The notes beneath the pieces are model-generated. The model did not search any database and was not told where the DNA came from. It worked only from the letters and a program-made list of their open reading frames with translations. This document shows positions 1 to 9,752 of a DNA stretch of 64,000 nt, one piece after another. The first letter of the stretch is position 1; each line of letters starts with the position of its first letter. This DNA is from Shewanella sp. 10N.286.48.A6 (lineage in GTDB: Bacteria; Pseudomonadota; Gammaproteobacteria; Enterobacterales; Shewanellaceae), in assembly GCF_002873135.1 (NCBI RefSeq), contig NZ_MCVI01000003.1, positions 297,247 to 361,246 of the forward strand, written 5' to 3'. The position numbers and the translations under genes were made by a program.

Positions 1-690
1 TAAAGCGTTAGGCTTAAACAACTCAAGACTTTGAGCATTGATCATTTTATCAGTGGCTTGATTAAGCGGACAATGCAACGACACGATATCTGACTGGCTT
101 AATAACTTATTGAGCGTCTGCCATTGAACACCTGCAGGTAAATCCGTTTTGGGTGTCGATGTGTTAATTAACACATTCATATTAAATGCCAGCGCTAACC
201 TTGCCACTTGTTGACCAATATCACCATAGCCAACAATGCCTATGGTTTTACCTTTTAGCGATGCTAAAGGTGAAAGCGTAAAACAAAAGTCTCTTGATTG
301 ACTCCACTGACCTTTTTTTACTGCTTTATCATGTAAATCCACCTGCTGGGTATGTTGCAGTATTAAAGCAAATACCATTTGCGCCACAGCATCAGGGCCA
401 TAAGCAGGCACATTGGTTACAACTATCTGCTGCGCGCTAGCCGCTGCGATATCAACCACATTGGTACCTGTTGCCGTCACACCTATGTATTTAAGCTGTG
501 GACATTGGCTTATCACCTCAGCATCTATTACCGCTTTATTGGTTAAAATTATATCGGCATCTTTGCTACGGGAAATAATATCTGCCGCCATAGTGTGTTC
601 ATAAACGCTAAGCTCACCCAGCGCAGCTAACGATGACCAATCTAAATCACCCGGATTTAATGTATGGCCATCAAGTACAACAATTTTCAT
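1..690 (-). CDS. D-isomer-specific 2-hydroxyacid dehydrogenase (3' end outside window)
   Basis: NAD(P)-dependent oxidoreductase of the D-2-hydroxyacid dehydrogenase family. It is probably a glycerate/hydroxypyruvate reductase type; the exact substrate cannot be told. The ATG at 688-690 opens a frame of 230 codons that runs off the left edge. The nucleotide-binding Rossmann signature GYGDIGQ lies at about residues 154-160, preceded by a catalytic-domain N-terminus with the typical TGTNVVD stretch. The catalytic Arg/Glu/His region lies mostly beyond the window. It reads in the same direction as the barrel-protein gene upstream, whose stop is 14 bases away. Confidence 0.85.
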   Translation of the reverse strand, partial: MKIVVLDGHTLNPGDLDWSSLAALGELSVYEHTMAADIISRSKDADIILTNKAVIDAEVISQCPQLKYIGVTATGTNVVDIAAASAQQIVVTNVPAYGPDAVAQMVFALILQHTQQVDLHDKAVKKGQWSQSRDFCFTLSPLASLKGKTIGIVGYGDIGQQVARLALAFNMNVLINTSTPKTDLPAGVQWQTLNKLLSQSDIVSLHCPLNQATDKMINAQSLELFKPNAL

Positions 691-704
691 GTTCGGTCAC
701 CTAA

Positions 705-1319
705 TTAAAATTTAACCTCTAAACCAATATTGCCCTGCCCTTGCCACATGATATCGGCAGAAATATTCCACACACATTCATTGGGGCCGCAGAAAAAGCT
801 ATTGTTTGAGTTAACGAATGTGGCGTAGCCTCTTACATCGGCAAATAAGGCCACTTGAGAGGTAATGTCATAGGCTACGCCGCCGCCAAATCCCATTGAA
901 AAACGGGTTTCAGTTGAAAAGTCATTGCTCGGTCGCATGTGCGTGACACCGGCAGTGACGGTAACGTAAGGTTTAACGCGGCCATTGGGGAAAAATAAAC
1001 TTCCACCGACATGGAAATAATCAACATCAAGATCAGTAAAGACATCCGCACTAAAAGCATTGCTTCTCAAATCAGTTTTTTGCGTGCTATACAGAAAGTA
1101 GATATTACCTGGGTCTTTGGTCGTGACTCCTGCCATAAAGCCATAATGCTCAGATTCGGTTATTTTTAGCTTATCTGTTTGCTGACTATTCAGATCGCCA
1201 ATGTCAAATTCTGTACTGCCAAAACTATAACCGCCAAAAGGAGCAACAAACACCTCAGCTTGAACAGAGGTTGCTAACAACGCCAAACTTACTAGACTCA
1301 CAGTCGCTTTATATTGCAT
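705..1319 (-). CDS. Small outer-membrane beta-barrel protein, function unknown
   Basis: 204 residues. A Sec signal peptide covers about residues 1-21, ending in VQA. Alternating hydrophobic strands follow and the chain ends in a terminal phenylalanine (LEVKF), the usual signal for barrel insertion by BAM. Length and layout fit an 8-stranded OmpA-like or porin-family barrel. Two cysteines near FFCGPNECVW could form a loop disulfide. AGGGAG lies 6 bases before the ATG. It may be co-transcribed with the downstream dehydrogenase. I cannot assign a transport or adhesion role. Confidence 0.75.
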   Translation of the reverse strand: MQYKATVSLVSLALLATSVQAEVFVAPFGGYSFGSTEFDIGDLNSQQTDKLKITESEHYGFMAGVTTKDPGNIYFLYSTQKTDLRSNAFSADVFTDLDVDYFHVGGSLFFPNGRVKPYVTVTAGVTHMRPSNDFSTETRFSMGFGGGVAYDITSQVALFADVRGYATFVNSNNSFFCGPNECVWNISADIMWQGQGNIGLEVKF

Positions 1320-1378
1320 AGAAAACTCCCTTTAACATCACTTCTTAATGATGATTATTGTGTTTACCACCCCTGCGC

Positions 1379-2155
1379 TTATTTCATTCCTCGAGATGTT
1401 TTAACTGTTTCATAAGCAGATTGAATGTCTTGAGCTTTACTTTTTGCCAGCTCCATCATTTCTTCTGGCAAACCTTTAGCGACCAGTTTATCTGGATGAT
1501 GCTCATTCATGAGTTTTCGATAAGCACGTTTGATTTCTTGGTCGCTGGAAGACTCCTGCTTACCCAATAGTGAATAAGCGTCTTCAAGCTGCATGTGGCT
1601 GCCATTAGCCGTTTGATGATGGTGAAACTCTGCCTGCCAACGATTAAGTAGCGCATCCAAATGAGCTTGGCCTAACCCTAACTCTTTGGCTATGGTTGAT
1701 AAAATCTGCTTTTCTTTGCTATGTAATTCGCCATCAGACAGTGCGGTTTGAATTTGAATTTCAAGAAACATTTGTAATATTTCACGGCGACCTTGGGTCA
1801 TCACTCGAAATTCGCGCAGGGTTTTGACTAAGTCGAAATTGGCATCGCGTCCATTTCTAAATGCTGTTTGCGCATCACGTCTTGCATCGCCAGTTAACTT
1901 CATTTGATCCATCAGCATAGTGGCAATACGAATATCCACATCCGTCACATGGCCAGAAGCTTTGGCAACATGGCCCATAACTGTAAAGGTTGTATTAAAA
2001 AACTCAGCTTGACGCTGATGCCCCTTACGCAGCATCTCGGCAAAACCACTGCGTTTATCGTACATATGCCCAAGCCAAAGCCCTAATAGGGCGCCGAAAC
2101 CTTTACCAAACATGTAGCCGATAATAAAACCGAAAACCTTACCCCAAATACGCAT
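1379..2155 (-). CDS. djlA: Co-chaperone DjlA (membrane-anchored J-protein)
   Basis: Inner-membrane-anchored DnaJ-type co-chaperone that stimulates DnaK ATPase. 258 residues. The glycine-rich N-terminal membrane segment (about 7-30, with the IIGYMFGKGFGALLG pattern typical of DjlA) is followed by a TerB-like helical domain (about 50-170). A C-terminal J domain (about 192-258) carries the essential HPD at 220-222. All family parts are present and length is near the E. coli protein. AGGAAG lies just before the ATG. It lies downstream of murU/amgK on the same strand, with about 100 bases between. Confidence 0.95.
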   Translation of the reverse strand: MRIWGKVFGFIIGYMFGKGFGALLGLWLGHMYDKRSGFAEMLRKGHQRQAEFFNTTFTVMGHVAKASGHVTDVDIRIATMLMDQMKLTGDARRDAQTAFRNGRDANFDLVKTLREFRVMTQGRREILQMFLEIQIQTALSDGELHSKEKQILSTIAKELGLGQAHLDALLNRWQAEFHHHQTANGSHMQLEDAYSLLGKQESSSDQEIKRAYRKLMNEHHPDKLVAKGLPEEMMELAKSKAQDIQSAYETVKTSRGMK

Positions 2156-2262
2156 TCATCTTCCTGTTGTTAATTTGTCTTACTGCTGAGCTCATCACTG
2201 TCTATGTCGACTGGTTATTTATGGCACATGTCGTCATGTGCTTACTGCGGCTTGCTTACAAT

Positions 2263-2961
2263 TTACGTTTCTGCCGATATGGTGCCTGTTGCCAAGTAGT
2301 TTGTTAACAAGTCTAACCGCTCAATGGTACCTACATCACACCAGTAAGTACTGGTACGACTACCAATAATCTTTTTATCAGCCATTTTGTGACGTAATAA
2401 TGGCCCTAAGGCTTGCTTACCAGCGCCAATGTCAGCAAACATTTTGGGATGATAAATCCCCATGCCTGAATAGGTTAGCTTATTGGCACCCGCTTGCGCT
2501 AATTGCGCTCCAATAATCGCAAAATCACCTTCTGGGTTATGCTGAGGATTATCAACTAACCATAAAAAAGCCTCTAATGCGGGTTCTGCTTTTAATTGCG
2601 CCATTGCCTGGGTGATATCAGGCAGTTCATCGATATATATATCGCCATTGATAACCAAAAAAGCTTCGTCACCTAATAGGCTTAAGGCTTGTTTAATACC
2701 GCCAGCAGTTTCTAAGGCGTTCTCTTCAGCACTATAGTTAATAGTGAGCCCCCACTGACTGCCATTGCCTAGCGCTTGTACTAATTTATGCCCTAACCAA
2801 GCATGGTTGATGACAACTTCTTTGATACCAGCGGCGGCTAACTTTTCTAAATGGTAAACAATTAGCGGTTTACCCGCTGCTGCAACCAAAGGTTTGGGAA
2901 GTGAATCTGTAAGCGGTCGTAATCGCTCACCACGACCCGCAGCCAAAATCATGGCTTTCAT
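2263..2961 (-). CDS. murU: N-acetylmuramate-1-phosphate uridylyltransferase MurU
   Basis: Nucleotidyltransferase that turns MurNAc-alpha-1-P and UTP into UDP-MurNAc in the cell-wall salvage route that bypasses de novo MurA/MurB synthesis (described in Pseudomonas putida). 232 residues, with the N-terminal LAAGRGERLRPLTD signature, the PKPL metal/sugar motif and a central NGDIYID aspartate motif. The kinase AmgK is encoded immediately upstream on the same strand (59-base gap), as in other gammaproteobacteria, which supports MurU over a generic sugar-phosphate transferase. Confidence 0.88.
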   Translation of the reverse strand: MKAMILAAGRGERLRPLTDSLPKPLVAAAGKPLIVYHLEKLAAAGIKEVVINHAWLGHKLVQALGNGSQWGLTINYSAEENALETAGGIKQALSLLGDEAFLVINGDIYIDELPDITQAMAQLKAEPALEAFLWLVDNPQHNPEGDFAIIGAQLAQAGANKLTYSGMGIYHPKMFADIGAGKQALGPLLRHKMADKKIIGSRTSTYWCDVGTIERLDLLTNYLATGTISAET

Positions 2962-3019
2962 ATTTTAATGTCCATAAGGTTAAGCTTATCTGTGTATATT
3001 AACGGTAGCCGCACGAATA

Positions 3020-4033
3020 TCATTGATCTGTCGCATCTGCAGTAAAATGCGTTAGCACCTTTTGTTGCAACCATTGACCAAAGTCTTGTAGCTCTGGGTA
3101 TAAAGCGGCAATATCAACGATGTAACTAAGGGTAAGTGGAATATCCTTCAAATAACCGGCTTTGCCATCACGCAAATTCAGCCGTACAAAAATGCCGGCG
3201 GCTTTTATGTGGCGCTGCATTCCCATTAAATCAAACCAGCGCTGATATTGGCTAAAGCTTACACCATCATCAATTAATCCATGCTGAATACATAAATTAA
3301 AATGATCCATTTGAAGCTGATTAACCACAGCATCTGGCCATCTCACATAACAGTCTCGCAGTAATGACACCGCATCATAGGTAACAGGGCCAATCACCGC
3401 ATCTTGAAAATCAATTAAGGCTAATTGTTGCTGATTTATGAGAATATTGCGGCAATGAAAATCACGGTGCATTCCGACACTAGGCTGCTCAATTGCATTG
3501 GCGGTTAACACCCCAAAAGCATTCTCGATAATGCCATGCTCATCTTCACTCAGGGTTAATTGCAAATGCTTCAATAACAGCCACTCGGTAAAAATGGCTA
3601 ACTCTCGCTGCACAAAAGCGGCATCGTATTGCGGTAAATCCCCCTTAATGGTGGACTTAACCTGTGCCACTTGCGGCAATAACCCTAACGCTTGCTGATA
3701 AAAATCAATCACAGATTGGTCATTCAGGCGTGTTATGAGTTGCTCATCGCCTAAATCTGACTGCAATACAAAGCCGTTAATATCATCTTGTGCTATAACT
3801 TCAGGTACCTTTAATCCTGATTGTGCGTATGCAGCTGCTAGCTCAATAAAGGGCGCTATAGGTACCAGTTCAACAGGCGAATCAGAGACGATATACGTAT
3901 TTGCTAAATGCTGAATGCGAAAATAACGACGAAAGCTAGCATCACCACAAATGAGTGTTGGGGTGATATCTGTGTTGAAATGTTGACTTAACCACTTACT
4001 CAGTAAAATAAATCTTGTATCAGATAAACTCAT
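3020..4033 (-). CDS. amgK: N-acetylmuramate/N-acetylglucosamine kinase AmgK
   Basis: Anomeric sugar kinase of the aminoglycoside phosphotransferase fold. It phosphorylates MurNAc or GlcNAc at C1 and feeds MurU. 337 residues. The catalytic loop motif HRDFHCRN lies at about 189-196 and the metal-binding DFQDA motif about 15 residues later; both are intact. It is the first gene of the minus-strand amgK-murU pair and diverges from lptD, the arrangement seen in many gammaproteobacteria. AAGAG lies 8 bases before the ATG. Confidence 0.88.
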   Translation of the reverse strand: MSLSDTRFILLSKWLSQHFNTDITPTLICGDASFRRYFRIQHLANTYIVSDSPVELVPIAPFIELAAAYAQSGLKVPEVIAQDDINGFVLQSDLGDEQLITRLNDQSVIDFYQQALGLLPQVAQVKSTIKGDLPQYDAAFVQRELAIFTEWLLLKHLQLTLSEDEHGIIENAFGVLTANAIEQPSVGMHRDFHCRNILINQQQLALIDFQDAVIGPVTYDAVSLLRDCYVRWPDAVVNQLQMDHFNLCIQHGLIDDGVSFSQYQRWFDLMGMQRHIKAAGIFVRLNLRDGKAGYLKDIPLTLSYIVDIAALYPELQDFGQWLQQKVLTHFTADATDQ

Positions 4034-4062
4034 CTCAATGGCTCTTATGTAAAAATTGCTTT

Positions 4063-4068
4063 ATTATA
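4063..4068 (-). promoter_or_regulatory. Candidate -10 box for amgK-murU
   Basis: A perfect TATAAT reads on the minus strand about 30 bases before the amgK ATG, inside the 135-base divergent region shared with lptD. No good TTGACA-like -35 is seen at 16-18 bases, so the assignment rests on the -10 alone. Confidence 0.4.
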
Positions 4069-4168
4069 GCCAACATAACATTTGGAAACAGCTAAAGATA
4101 AAATGTTAGCTGTGGCTCTTTTTTCAATTCATTTTGTCTAGACTAAGAATTCATAATCAATTATTAAC

Positions 4169-6466
4169 ATGCAGATCCGTTATTTCCTGGCATTAAGCCT
4201 GTTACCAAACCTAGTCTTGGCACAAGAGTCTCCTGAAATTGAAGAGGCTCAGCTTCAGTGTGCAGTGCAGGCCCCCGTTTCACCGTCAATAAACGACCGT
4301 GATAGCATTAGCAATATTTCAGCTGAAGATATTGTCATTATTTCCGATCGCTCTGAAGCAGCCATGGGCGATAAAGCCCATTTTTCTGGTAATGTCAGTT
4401 TCAGCCAAGGTAGTCGCCATATCAGTGCTGACGAAGCCATCTTAGATCAAAAAAATGAACAATTAGATGCTAATGGCAATCTGATTTTCAGTGATGAGCA
4501 ATTTACCGTAACCGCAGATTCATTAAATGCGCAAATGCTGACCAACAGCGCCACCCTTACTGGGGCTAAGTATTGGCTTAATGGCCAACAAATTAACGGC
4601 GATGCTCAGCAATTAAAAATTACCGAACAAAACAATTTAGAGCTCAGTAACACCAATTTCACCACCTGCCCCCCTGGCGATAACTCTTGGCGCCTTGAAG
4701 CCAAAGAAATACGCATCGACAGCAGTGAAGAATGGGGTGAGATCTGGGATGCTAAATTACGCATAGCCGATGTACCGATTATGTACATCCCCTATATGAC
4801 CATTCCGGTTTCAGATAAAAGAAAGTCAGGCTTCTTATTTCCCAGTTTTAGCACCAGTACCACCAATGGCGTTGAAGTCAGTGTGCCTTATTATTGGAAT
4901 ATCGCCCCAGAATACGACTTAACCTTTACCCCGACCTATATGTCAGCCCGTGGGTTTTACAGTAAAACAGAATTTCGATACTTAGCCGGTGAACAACAAA
5001 ATGGTCAATTCAACTTTGAATTCCTTGCTAATGACGACAAGTTAGATAATAGCCCTGACCGTTACCTGTACCATTGGCGCCATCAAGGCGCAATAAATGA
5101 CAATTGGCGTGTACAAGCTAACTTTACAGATGTCTCAGACAATAACTATTTCAATGATCTCAGTTCTGATGTTAATCGATCAACGGATAATCAGCTTTCA
5201 CGTATTGGTGAAATTAGCTACTTTGAACGAGATTGGAACCTCGGCATGCGGGTACAAGACATTAAAGTTCTCGGCGAAGAAGAGAGCCCTTATCAGGTTA
5301 TGCCTCAGCTGAACTTTAACTATCAGACTAATGATTTTTGGAATGGGTTAGATTTTAAATTCAATTCTGAGCTAACCAATTTTCAACATACAGAAAATGA
5401 CTATGCCACGGCGACACGTTTTCATATGGAGCCAAGTATAAGCTGGCCGATACAGGGGCCTGCAGGTTCTGTGACCAGTGAAGTTAAATTACTGCAAACC
5501 CAATACTGGCAAGACAACAATAACAGCAATGATGAACTGGATGACACGGTTAACCGAACCATTCCTCAAGTGCGAATTCACGGACAAATTAATTTTGAAC
5601 GTCAGTTAGCCATGCTTGGCAGTAATTACAAACAAACCTTAGAGCCACAATTTCAATATTTATATGTCGGCTACGAAGACCAATCTAATATTGGGGTTTA
5701 TGATACTGCCCAGTTACAAGAAGATTACTTTGGCTTATTTAGAGACCGCCGCTTTTCTGGTTTAGATAGAATTGCAGACACCAATCAAATAACCTTAGGG
5801 GTTACAACGCGCCTCTTTGATGAGTCCAATGTTGAAAAATTTAAATTCAGCATAGGTCAAATTGTGTTTATTGAAGATAGTAAAATAAATAGTTACAACG
5901 ACATAGAAGCGGACGCATCAACCTCTGTGCTTGCCGCTGAAATCGATGCCAATATGTATCAAGATTGGTTTATTAGTGGTGCTGTGCAATTTGATACTGA
6001 AAACGGTAAGAATAAGAAAAGTGAAGTCACCTTAGATTTTAGGCCCAGTAATGACAAATTATTACAGTTTAGCTATCGCTATGTGCCTGATTTGCTTAAC
6101 ACCAACACTAATGACAGAGTGAACATATCTCAAATAGGCATGCGCACCTCATGGCCAATAAGTGATGATTTATATTTTGTCGGTAACTTTTATTACGACT
6201 TAAATGAATCAAGAAATATTGAAACCTATACCGGTGTCCAATACGAATCTTGCTGCTGGGCATTGCGCTTAAGTTACCATTACCGCATTAAAACTAATTA
6301 CGATGATGATTTAAATCCAAGTTTAGATACCCGAGAAGAGTTTGAAAGTGGTGTATACCTTAACTTTATCATTAAAGGCTTAGGTGGTTCTGGCCCCCTA
6401 GGTGTCGAAGACATGCTTGATGACGGATTATTTAACTATCGTAAACCACTTTACTTGAGGAATTAG
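4169..6466 (+). CDS. lptD: LPS-assembly protein LptD
   Basis: Outer-membrane translocon that inserts lipopolysaccharide into the outer leaflet together with LptE. 765 residues. Signal peptide about 1-18, an OstA/LptA-like periplasmic jellyroll about 50-160, then a large C-terminal beta-barrel. The four cysteines that form the interlocked disulfides of this family are present: C31, C167 and the adjacent pair C695/C696. It is followed by surA, which helps fold it. The start has no strong Shine-Dalgarno, but the signal peptide fits only this ATG. Confidence 0.96.
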   Translation: MQIRYFLALSLLPNLVLAQESPEIEEAQLQCAVQAPVSPSINDRDSISNISAEDIVIISDRSEAAMGDKAHFSGNVSFSQGSRHISADEAILDQKNEQLDANGNLIFSDEQFTVTADSLNAQMLTNSATLTGAKYWLNGQQINGDAQQLKITEQNNLELSNTNFTTCPPGDNSWRLEAKEIRIDSSEEWGEIWDAKLRIADVPIMYIPYMTIPVSDKRKSGFLFPSFSTSTTNGVEVSVPYYWNIAPEYDLTFTPTYMSARGFYSKTEFRYLAGEQQNGQFNFEFLANDDKLDNSPDRYLYHWRHQGAINDNWRVQANFTDVSDNNYFNDLSSDVNRSTDNQLSRIGEISYFERDWNLGMRVQDIKVLGEEESPYQVMPQLNFNYQTNDFWNGLDFKFNSELTNFQHTENDYATATRFHMEPSISWPIQGPAGSVTSEVKLLQTQYWQDNNNSNDELDDTVNRTIPQVRIHGQINFERQLAMLGSNYKQTLEPQFQYLYVGYEDQSNIGVYDTAQLQEDYFGLFRDRRFSGLDRIADTNQITLGVTTRLFDESNVEKFKFSIGQIVFIEDSKINSYNDIEADASTSVLAAEIDANMYQDWFISGAVQFDTENGKNKKSEVTLDFRPSNDKLLQFSYRYVPDLLNTNTNDRVNISQIGMRTSWPISDDLYFVGNFYYDLNESRNIETYTGVQYESCCWALRLSYHYRIKTNYDDDLNPSLDTREEFESGVYLNFIIKGLGGSGPLGVEDMLDDGLFNYRKPLYLRN

Positions 6467-6588
6467 CCATCATTTGTGGTAGATTGCTGAACCTACTGGA
6501 AAACAAACAGTCCTAATAAAAGATAACAACACTGTATGTGGTATATATTCCACTGCAATTAAAACTAAAAGTGCCAAGGATTTCGTGG

Positions 6589-7893
6589 ATGAAACACTGT
6601 AAGAAAATGATTTTTGCTTTATTTACTTTGGCAATGAGCCAAGTAACCATCGCGGCGCCAGTTCCCCTCGACCGCGTATCAGTACAAATTAATGAGGGTA
6701 TTATTCTTGAAAGTGAAATCACTCATATGGTGGCGTCGGTAAAAGCCAATGCGCTAAAAGCAGGCCAAGGCTTACCGTCAGATAATGCACTTCGCACTCA
6801 AGTTATTGAACGTTTAATTTTGACTCACTTGCAATTACAAATGGCAGAACGTATTGGTCTATCTATTGGTGACCTACAGCTTGATCAAACCATTGAGAAT
6901 ATTGCTAAAGAGCAAAAGCTAACGGTTTCTCAAATGCAACAACAAATTGAAAGCGAAGGCATGAGCTATGCGCAATACCGTGAGCAATTACGTGAAGAAA
7001 TCACCCTAGGTGAAATCCAACGTATTCAAGTTCAGCGTCGTATTCAAGTCTCACCTCAAGAGATCAGTAACTTAGTTAAAATGATCCAAGAGCAAGGTTT
7101 AAAAGATGTCGAGTTCCAAGTTGGACATATCTTAATTGAAGTGCCAAATAACCCAAGCAGTGAACAACTAGAAGCATCGAGCAAACGGGCGAATATCGTA
7201 TTAGACCGCTTAAATGAAGGTGAAGATTTTCGCCGTACAGCTATCGCATCTTCATCAGGGCCTAAAGCGCTTGAAGGTGGTATCTGGGATTACATGAGCG
7301 TGAACGAAATGCCAACCTTGTTTGCTGAGGTAGTAACTGACGCTAAAACTGGTGATGTCATTGGCCCAATTAAAAGTGCCTCAGGTTTCCATATTATTAA
7401 AATCATGGACGCTCGCGGCCTGCAAACCAAAGAAATCAATGAAGTAAGATCACGACATATTCTGCTGAAACCATCACCGATCCTTTCAGAAGATCGTGCT
7501 AAAGCAATGCTAGAAAGCTTTTTAGCTCAAGTTCGTTCAGGCGAAGCTGATTTTGCAGCACTTGCCCGCCAATACTCTGAAGATCCTGGTTCAGGGGCAA
7601 AAGGTGGTGAATTAGGCTGGGCAGAACCGACTGTATATGTACCTGAGTTTGCTCAAACATTATCAAGCTTAGAAATTAATGAGTATAGTGAACCCTTTAG
7701 AACAACCCATGGATGGCACATCGTTCAACTTGAAGAAAAACGTAAAACTGATGCTACTGCTCAGTTTAATAGCAATCGTGCTCACCAGTTGATTTATCGT
7801 CGTAAGTTCAATGAAGAGCTACAAAACTGGTTAGATGAAATGCGTTCAGAAGCCTATATTGAAGTTTTTGAACCTGAGAGTACTCGAGGTTAA
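6589..7893 (+). CDS. surA: Periplasmic chaperone/peptidyl-prolyl isomerase SurA
   Basis: Periplasmic chaperone for unfolded outer-membrane proteins, including LptD. The ATG at 6589 is preferred over the longer frame from 6538: AAGGA lies 8 bases ahead of it and it opens directly into a signal peptide ending in TIAAP. This gives 434 residues, close to the usual family length. An N-terminal chaperone domain is followed by two parvulin domains starting near residues 175 (VGHILIEVP) and 286 (RSRHILLKP). Both are complete. The pdxA start follows after 9 bases. Confidence 0.96.
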   Translation: MKHCKKMIFALFTLAMSQVTIAAPVPLDRVSVQINEGIILESEITHMVASVKANALKAGQGLPSDNALRTQVIERLILTHLQLQMAERIGLSIGDLQLDQTIENIAKEQKLTVSQMQQQIESEGMSYAQYREQLREEITLGEIQRIQVQRRIQVSPQEISNLVKMIQEQGLKDVEFQVGHILIEVPNNPSSEQLEASSKRANIVLDRLNEGEDFRRTAIASSSGPKALEGGIWDYMSVNEMPTLFAEVVTDAKTGDVIGPIKSASGFHIIKIMDARGLQTKEINEVRSRHILLKPSPILSEDRAKAMLESFLAQVRSGEADFAALARQYSEDPGSGAKGGELGWAEPTVYVPEFAQTLSSLEINEYSEPFRTTHGWHIVQLEEKRKTDATAQFNSNRAHQLIYRRKFNEELQNWLDEMRSEAYIEVFEPESTRG

Positions 7894-7902
7894 GCTAACT
7901 TA

Positions 7903-8889
7903 ATGACAATACGTATTGCGATTACGCCGGGTGAACCGGCGAGTATCGGCCCAGATCTTGTTATTAAACTTGCTCAGCAGCCATGGCCTGCTGAGTTAGT
8001 TGTTTGCGCCGACCCAGAATTATTAACTAGCCGAGCAAAAATGCTTGGCTTGCCGCTGACATTAAGACCTTACCAGCCAACGTTACCTGCTAAGGCTCAG
8101 GAAGCTGGCACCTTAACCATTGCGCCATTTACTCTTGCTGCAGAAGTTGAATGCGGCAAATTAAATGAGCTTAACAGTGAATATGTGGTCGACACCTTGC
8201 GTTATGCGGGTGAGAAAAACATGACCAATGAATTTGAAGCTGTGGTAACGGGCCCTGTTCATAAAGGTATTATTAATCAAGCGGGTATACCTTTTAGCGG
8301 CCATACTGAATTTTTTGCATTACAAGCAAATTGCCAAGATGTGGTAATGATGCTGGCAGCGCCAGGTCTGCAGGTGGCGTTAATGACCACCCACATTCCA
8401 CTGGCTTATGTTGCAAAAGCCATTACACGCGAGCGTTTACATCATATAATACAAATCTTGCACAGTGAGTTAGTGCAAAAGTTTGGCATTACTTCACCTA
8501 AAATATTCGTCTGCGGCCTTAATCCGCATGCTGGTGAAGATGGACACTTAGGCCGAGAAGAGATTGATATCATGATCCCTGCTCTGAATGAACTTAGAGA
8601 GCAAGGTATTGATATTGTAGGTCCATTACCTGCAGATACTTTATTCCAGCCTAAATACTTACAAGAAGCAGATGTGGTTCTTGCTATGTATCACGACCAA
8701 GGACTTCCAGTACTTAAATCTTTAGGTTTTGGAAAATCGGTTAACATTACCTTAGGTCTTCCGTATATCAGAACCTCTGTCGATCATGGCACAGCTTTAG
8801 AGCTAGCCGGAACCGGTGAAGCTGATAGTGGTAGTTTTACCTGTGCATTAAATAAAGCCATTGAGTTGGCCTCAAAAGTAAGTAGTTAA
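7903..8889 (+). CDS. pdxA: 4-hydroxythreonine-4-phosphate dehydrogenase PdxA
   Basis: NAD-dependent dehydrogenase of the DXP-dependent pyridoxal 5'-phosphate pathway. It oxidises 4-hydroxy-L-threonine phosphate before condensation by PdxJ. 328 residues, the standard length. [13 protein letters not shown] at the N-terminus, the GPVHKG substrate motif, GHTEFFA and the C-terminal [11 protein letters not shown] metal-ligand motif are all present. It sits in the conserved surA-pdxA-rsmA-apaG-apaH order with 9-base and 6-base gaps, so it is probably one transcript. Confidence 0.96.
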   Translation: MTIRIAITPGEPASIGPDLVIKLAQQPWPAELVVCADPELLTSRAKMLGLPLTLRPYQPTLPAKAQEAGTLTIAPFTLAAEVECGKLNELNSEYVVDTLRYAGEKNMTNEFEAVVTGPVHKGIINQAGIPFSGHTEFFALQANCQDVVMMLAAPGLQVALMTTHIPLAYVAKAITRERLHHIIQILHSELVQKFGITSPKIFVCGLNPHAGEDGHLGREEIDIMIPALNELREQGIDIVGPLPADTLFQPKYLQEADVVLAMYHDQGLPVLKSLGFGKSVNITLGLPYIRTSVDHGTALELAGTGEADSGSFTCALNKAIELASKVSS

Positions 8890-8895
8890 ATTTTA

Positions 8896-9702
8896 ATGAG
8901 CAATAAAGTACATTTAGGCCACACGGCCAGAAAACGTTTTGGACAAAACTTTTTAACTGATGAAAGTGTGATCAGTCGGATCGTGGGCGCCATCTCGCCA
9001 GATAATGACCATGTTATGGTTGAAATTGGCCCAGGCCTTGGCGCATTAACTGAACCTGTTGCTGAATCAGTTGATTGCTTAACTGTAGTCGAATTAGATA
9101 GAGACTTAGTCGAGCGTTTAGAAAACCACCCAGTATTAAAGCATAAGCTTAATATCAATCAGGGTGATGCACTGAACTTCGACTTTAGCCAGTTGCAACA
9201 AGACGGCAAAAAGATGAAAGTATTTGGTAATTTACCGTACAACATCTCAACGCCGTTAATGTTTCACTTATTTGAGTTCGCTGAAATAATTGAAACCATG
9301 CACTTTATGCTACAAAAAGAAGTGGTTTTGCGCCTTTCTGCAAGTCCAGGCACTAAAGCTTACGGCCGCCTAACTGTGATGGCGCAGTACTACTGTAAAG
9401 TGGTACCTGTACTTGAAGTGCCGCCACAAAGCTTTACTCCGGCGCCAAAGGTCGACTCTGCAGTGGTACGTTTGTTGCCATACGATGTAAAACCATTCCC
9501 GTGTAAAGATGTCACCGTTTTACGTCATCTATGTACCACAGCCTTTAATATGCGCCGTAAAACACTACGGAATAACTTAAAGCACATGATAACAGATGAT
9601 GAGTTCAGCGCGCTGAACATTGATTCGACTCTTCGACCGGAGCAAATAACTGTCGAGCAGTATGTGGCACTTGCAAATTTAGTTTGCGATAAAAATCTAT
9701 AA
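8896..9702 (+). CDS. rsmA: 16S rRNA dimethyladenosine transferase RsmA (KsgA)
   Basis: Dimethylates two adjacent adenosines in the helix-45 loop of 16S rRNA late in 30S assembly, using S-adenosylmethionine. 268 residues. Motifs in order: FGQNFLTD, the SAM-binding [10 protein letters not shown], the acidic VVELDRDL, and the catalytic NLPYNIST. The C-terminal helical domain with [11 protein letters not shown] is intact. It is the last gene before a hairpin terminator at 9708-9733. Confidence 0.96.
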   Translation: MSNKVHLGHTARKRFGQNFLTDESVISRIVGAISPDNDHVMVEIGPGLGALTEPVAESVDCLTVVELDRDLVERLENHPVLKHKLNINQGDALNFDFSQLQQDGKKMKVFGNLPYNISTPLMFHLFEFAEIIETMHFMLQKEVVLRLSASPGTKAYGRLTVMAQYYCKVVPVLEVPPQSFTPAPKVDSAVVRLLPYDVKPFPCKDVTVLRHLCTTAFNMRRKTLRNNLKHMITDDEFSALNIDSTLRPEQITVEQYVALANLVCDKNL

Positions 9703-9707
9703 TTCTA

Positions 9708-9733
9708 AGGGCACTTTTCATTGAAAGTGCCCT
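9708..9733 (+). terminator. Intrinsic terminator after rsmA
   Basis: A 10-bp perfect stem (AGGGCACTTT/AAAGTGCCCT) with a short loop is followed by a T-rich run. It lies between rsmA and apaG, so apaG-apaH expression may depend on read-through or a separate promoter. Confidence 0.8.
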
Positions 9734-9752
9734 TTCGTTTTTAGGAAGTTTA

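Noticed and set aside
413..604. 63-codon plus-strand frame
   Set aside because: It is antisense to the clearly recognisable 2-hydroxyacid dehydrogenase.
4080..4168. Sigma-E promoter for lptD
   Set aside because: GGAAAC and GTCTAG-like elements occur but are about 50 bases apart, far from the usual 15-17 base spacing.
6538..6588. Longer N-terminus for SurA
   Set aside because: The extra 17 residues precede a normal signal peptide, and AAGGA lies ahead of the internal ATG at 6589.
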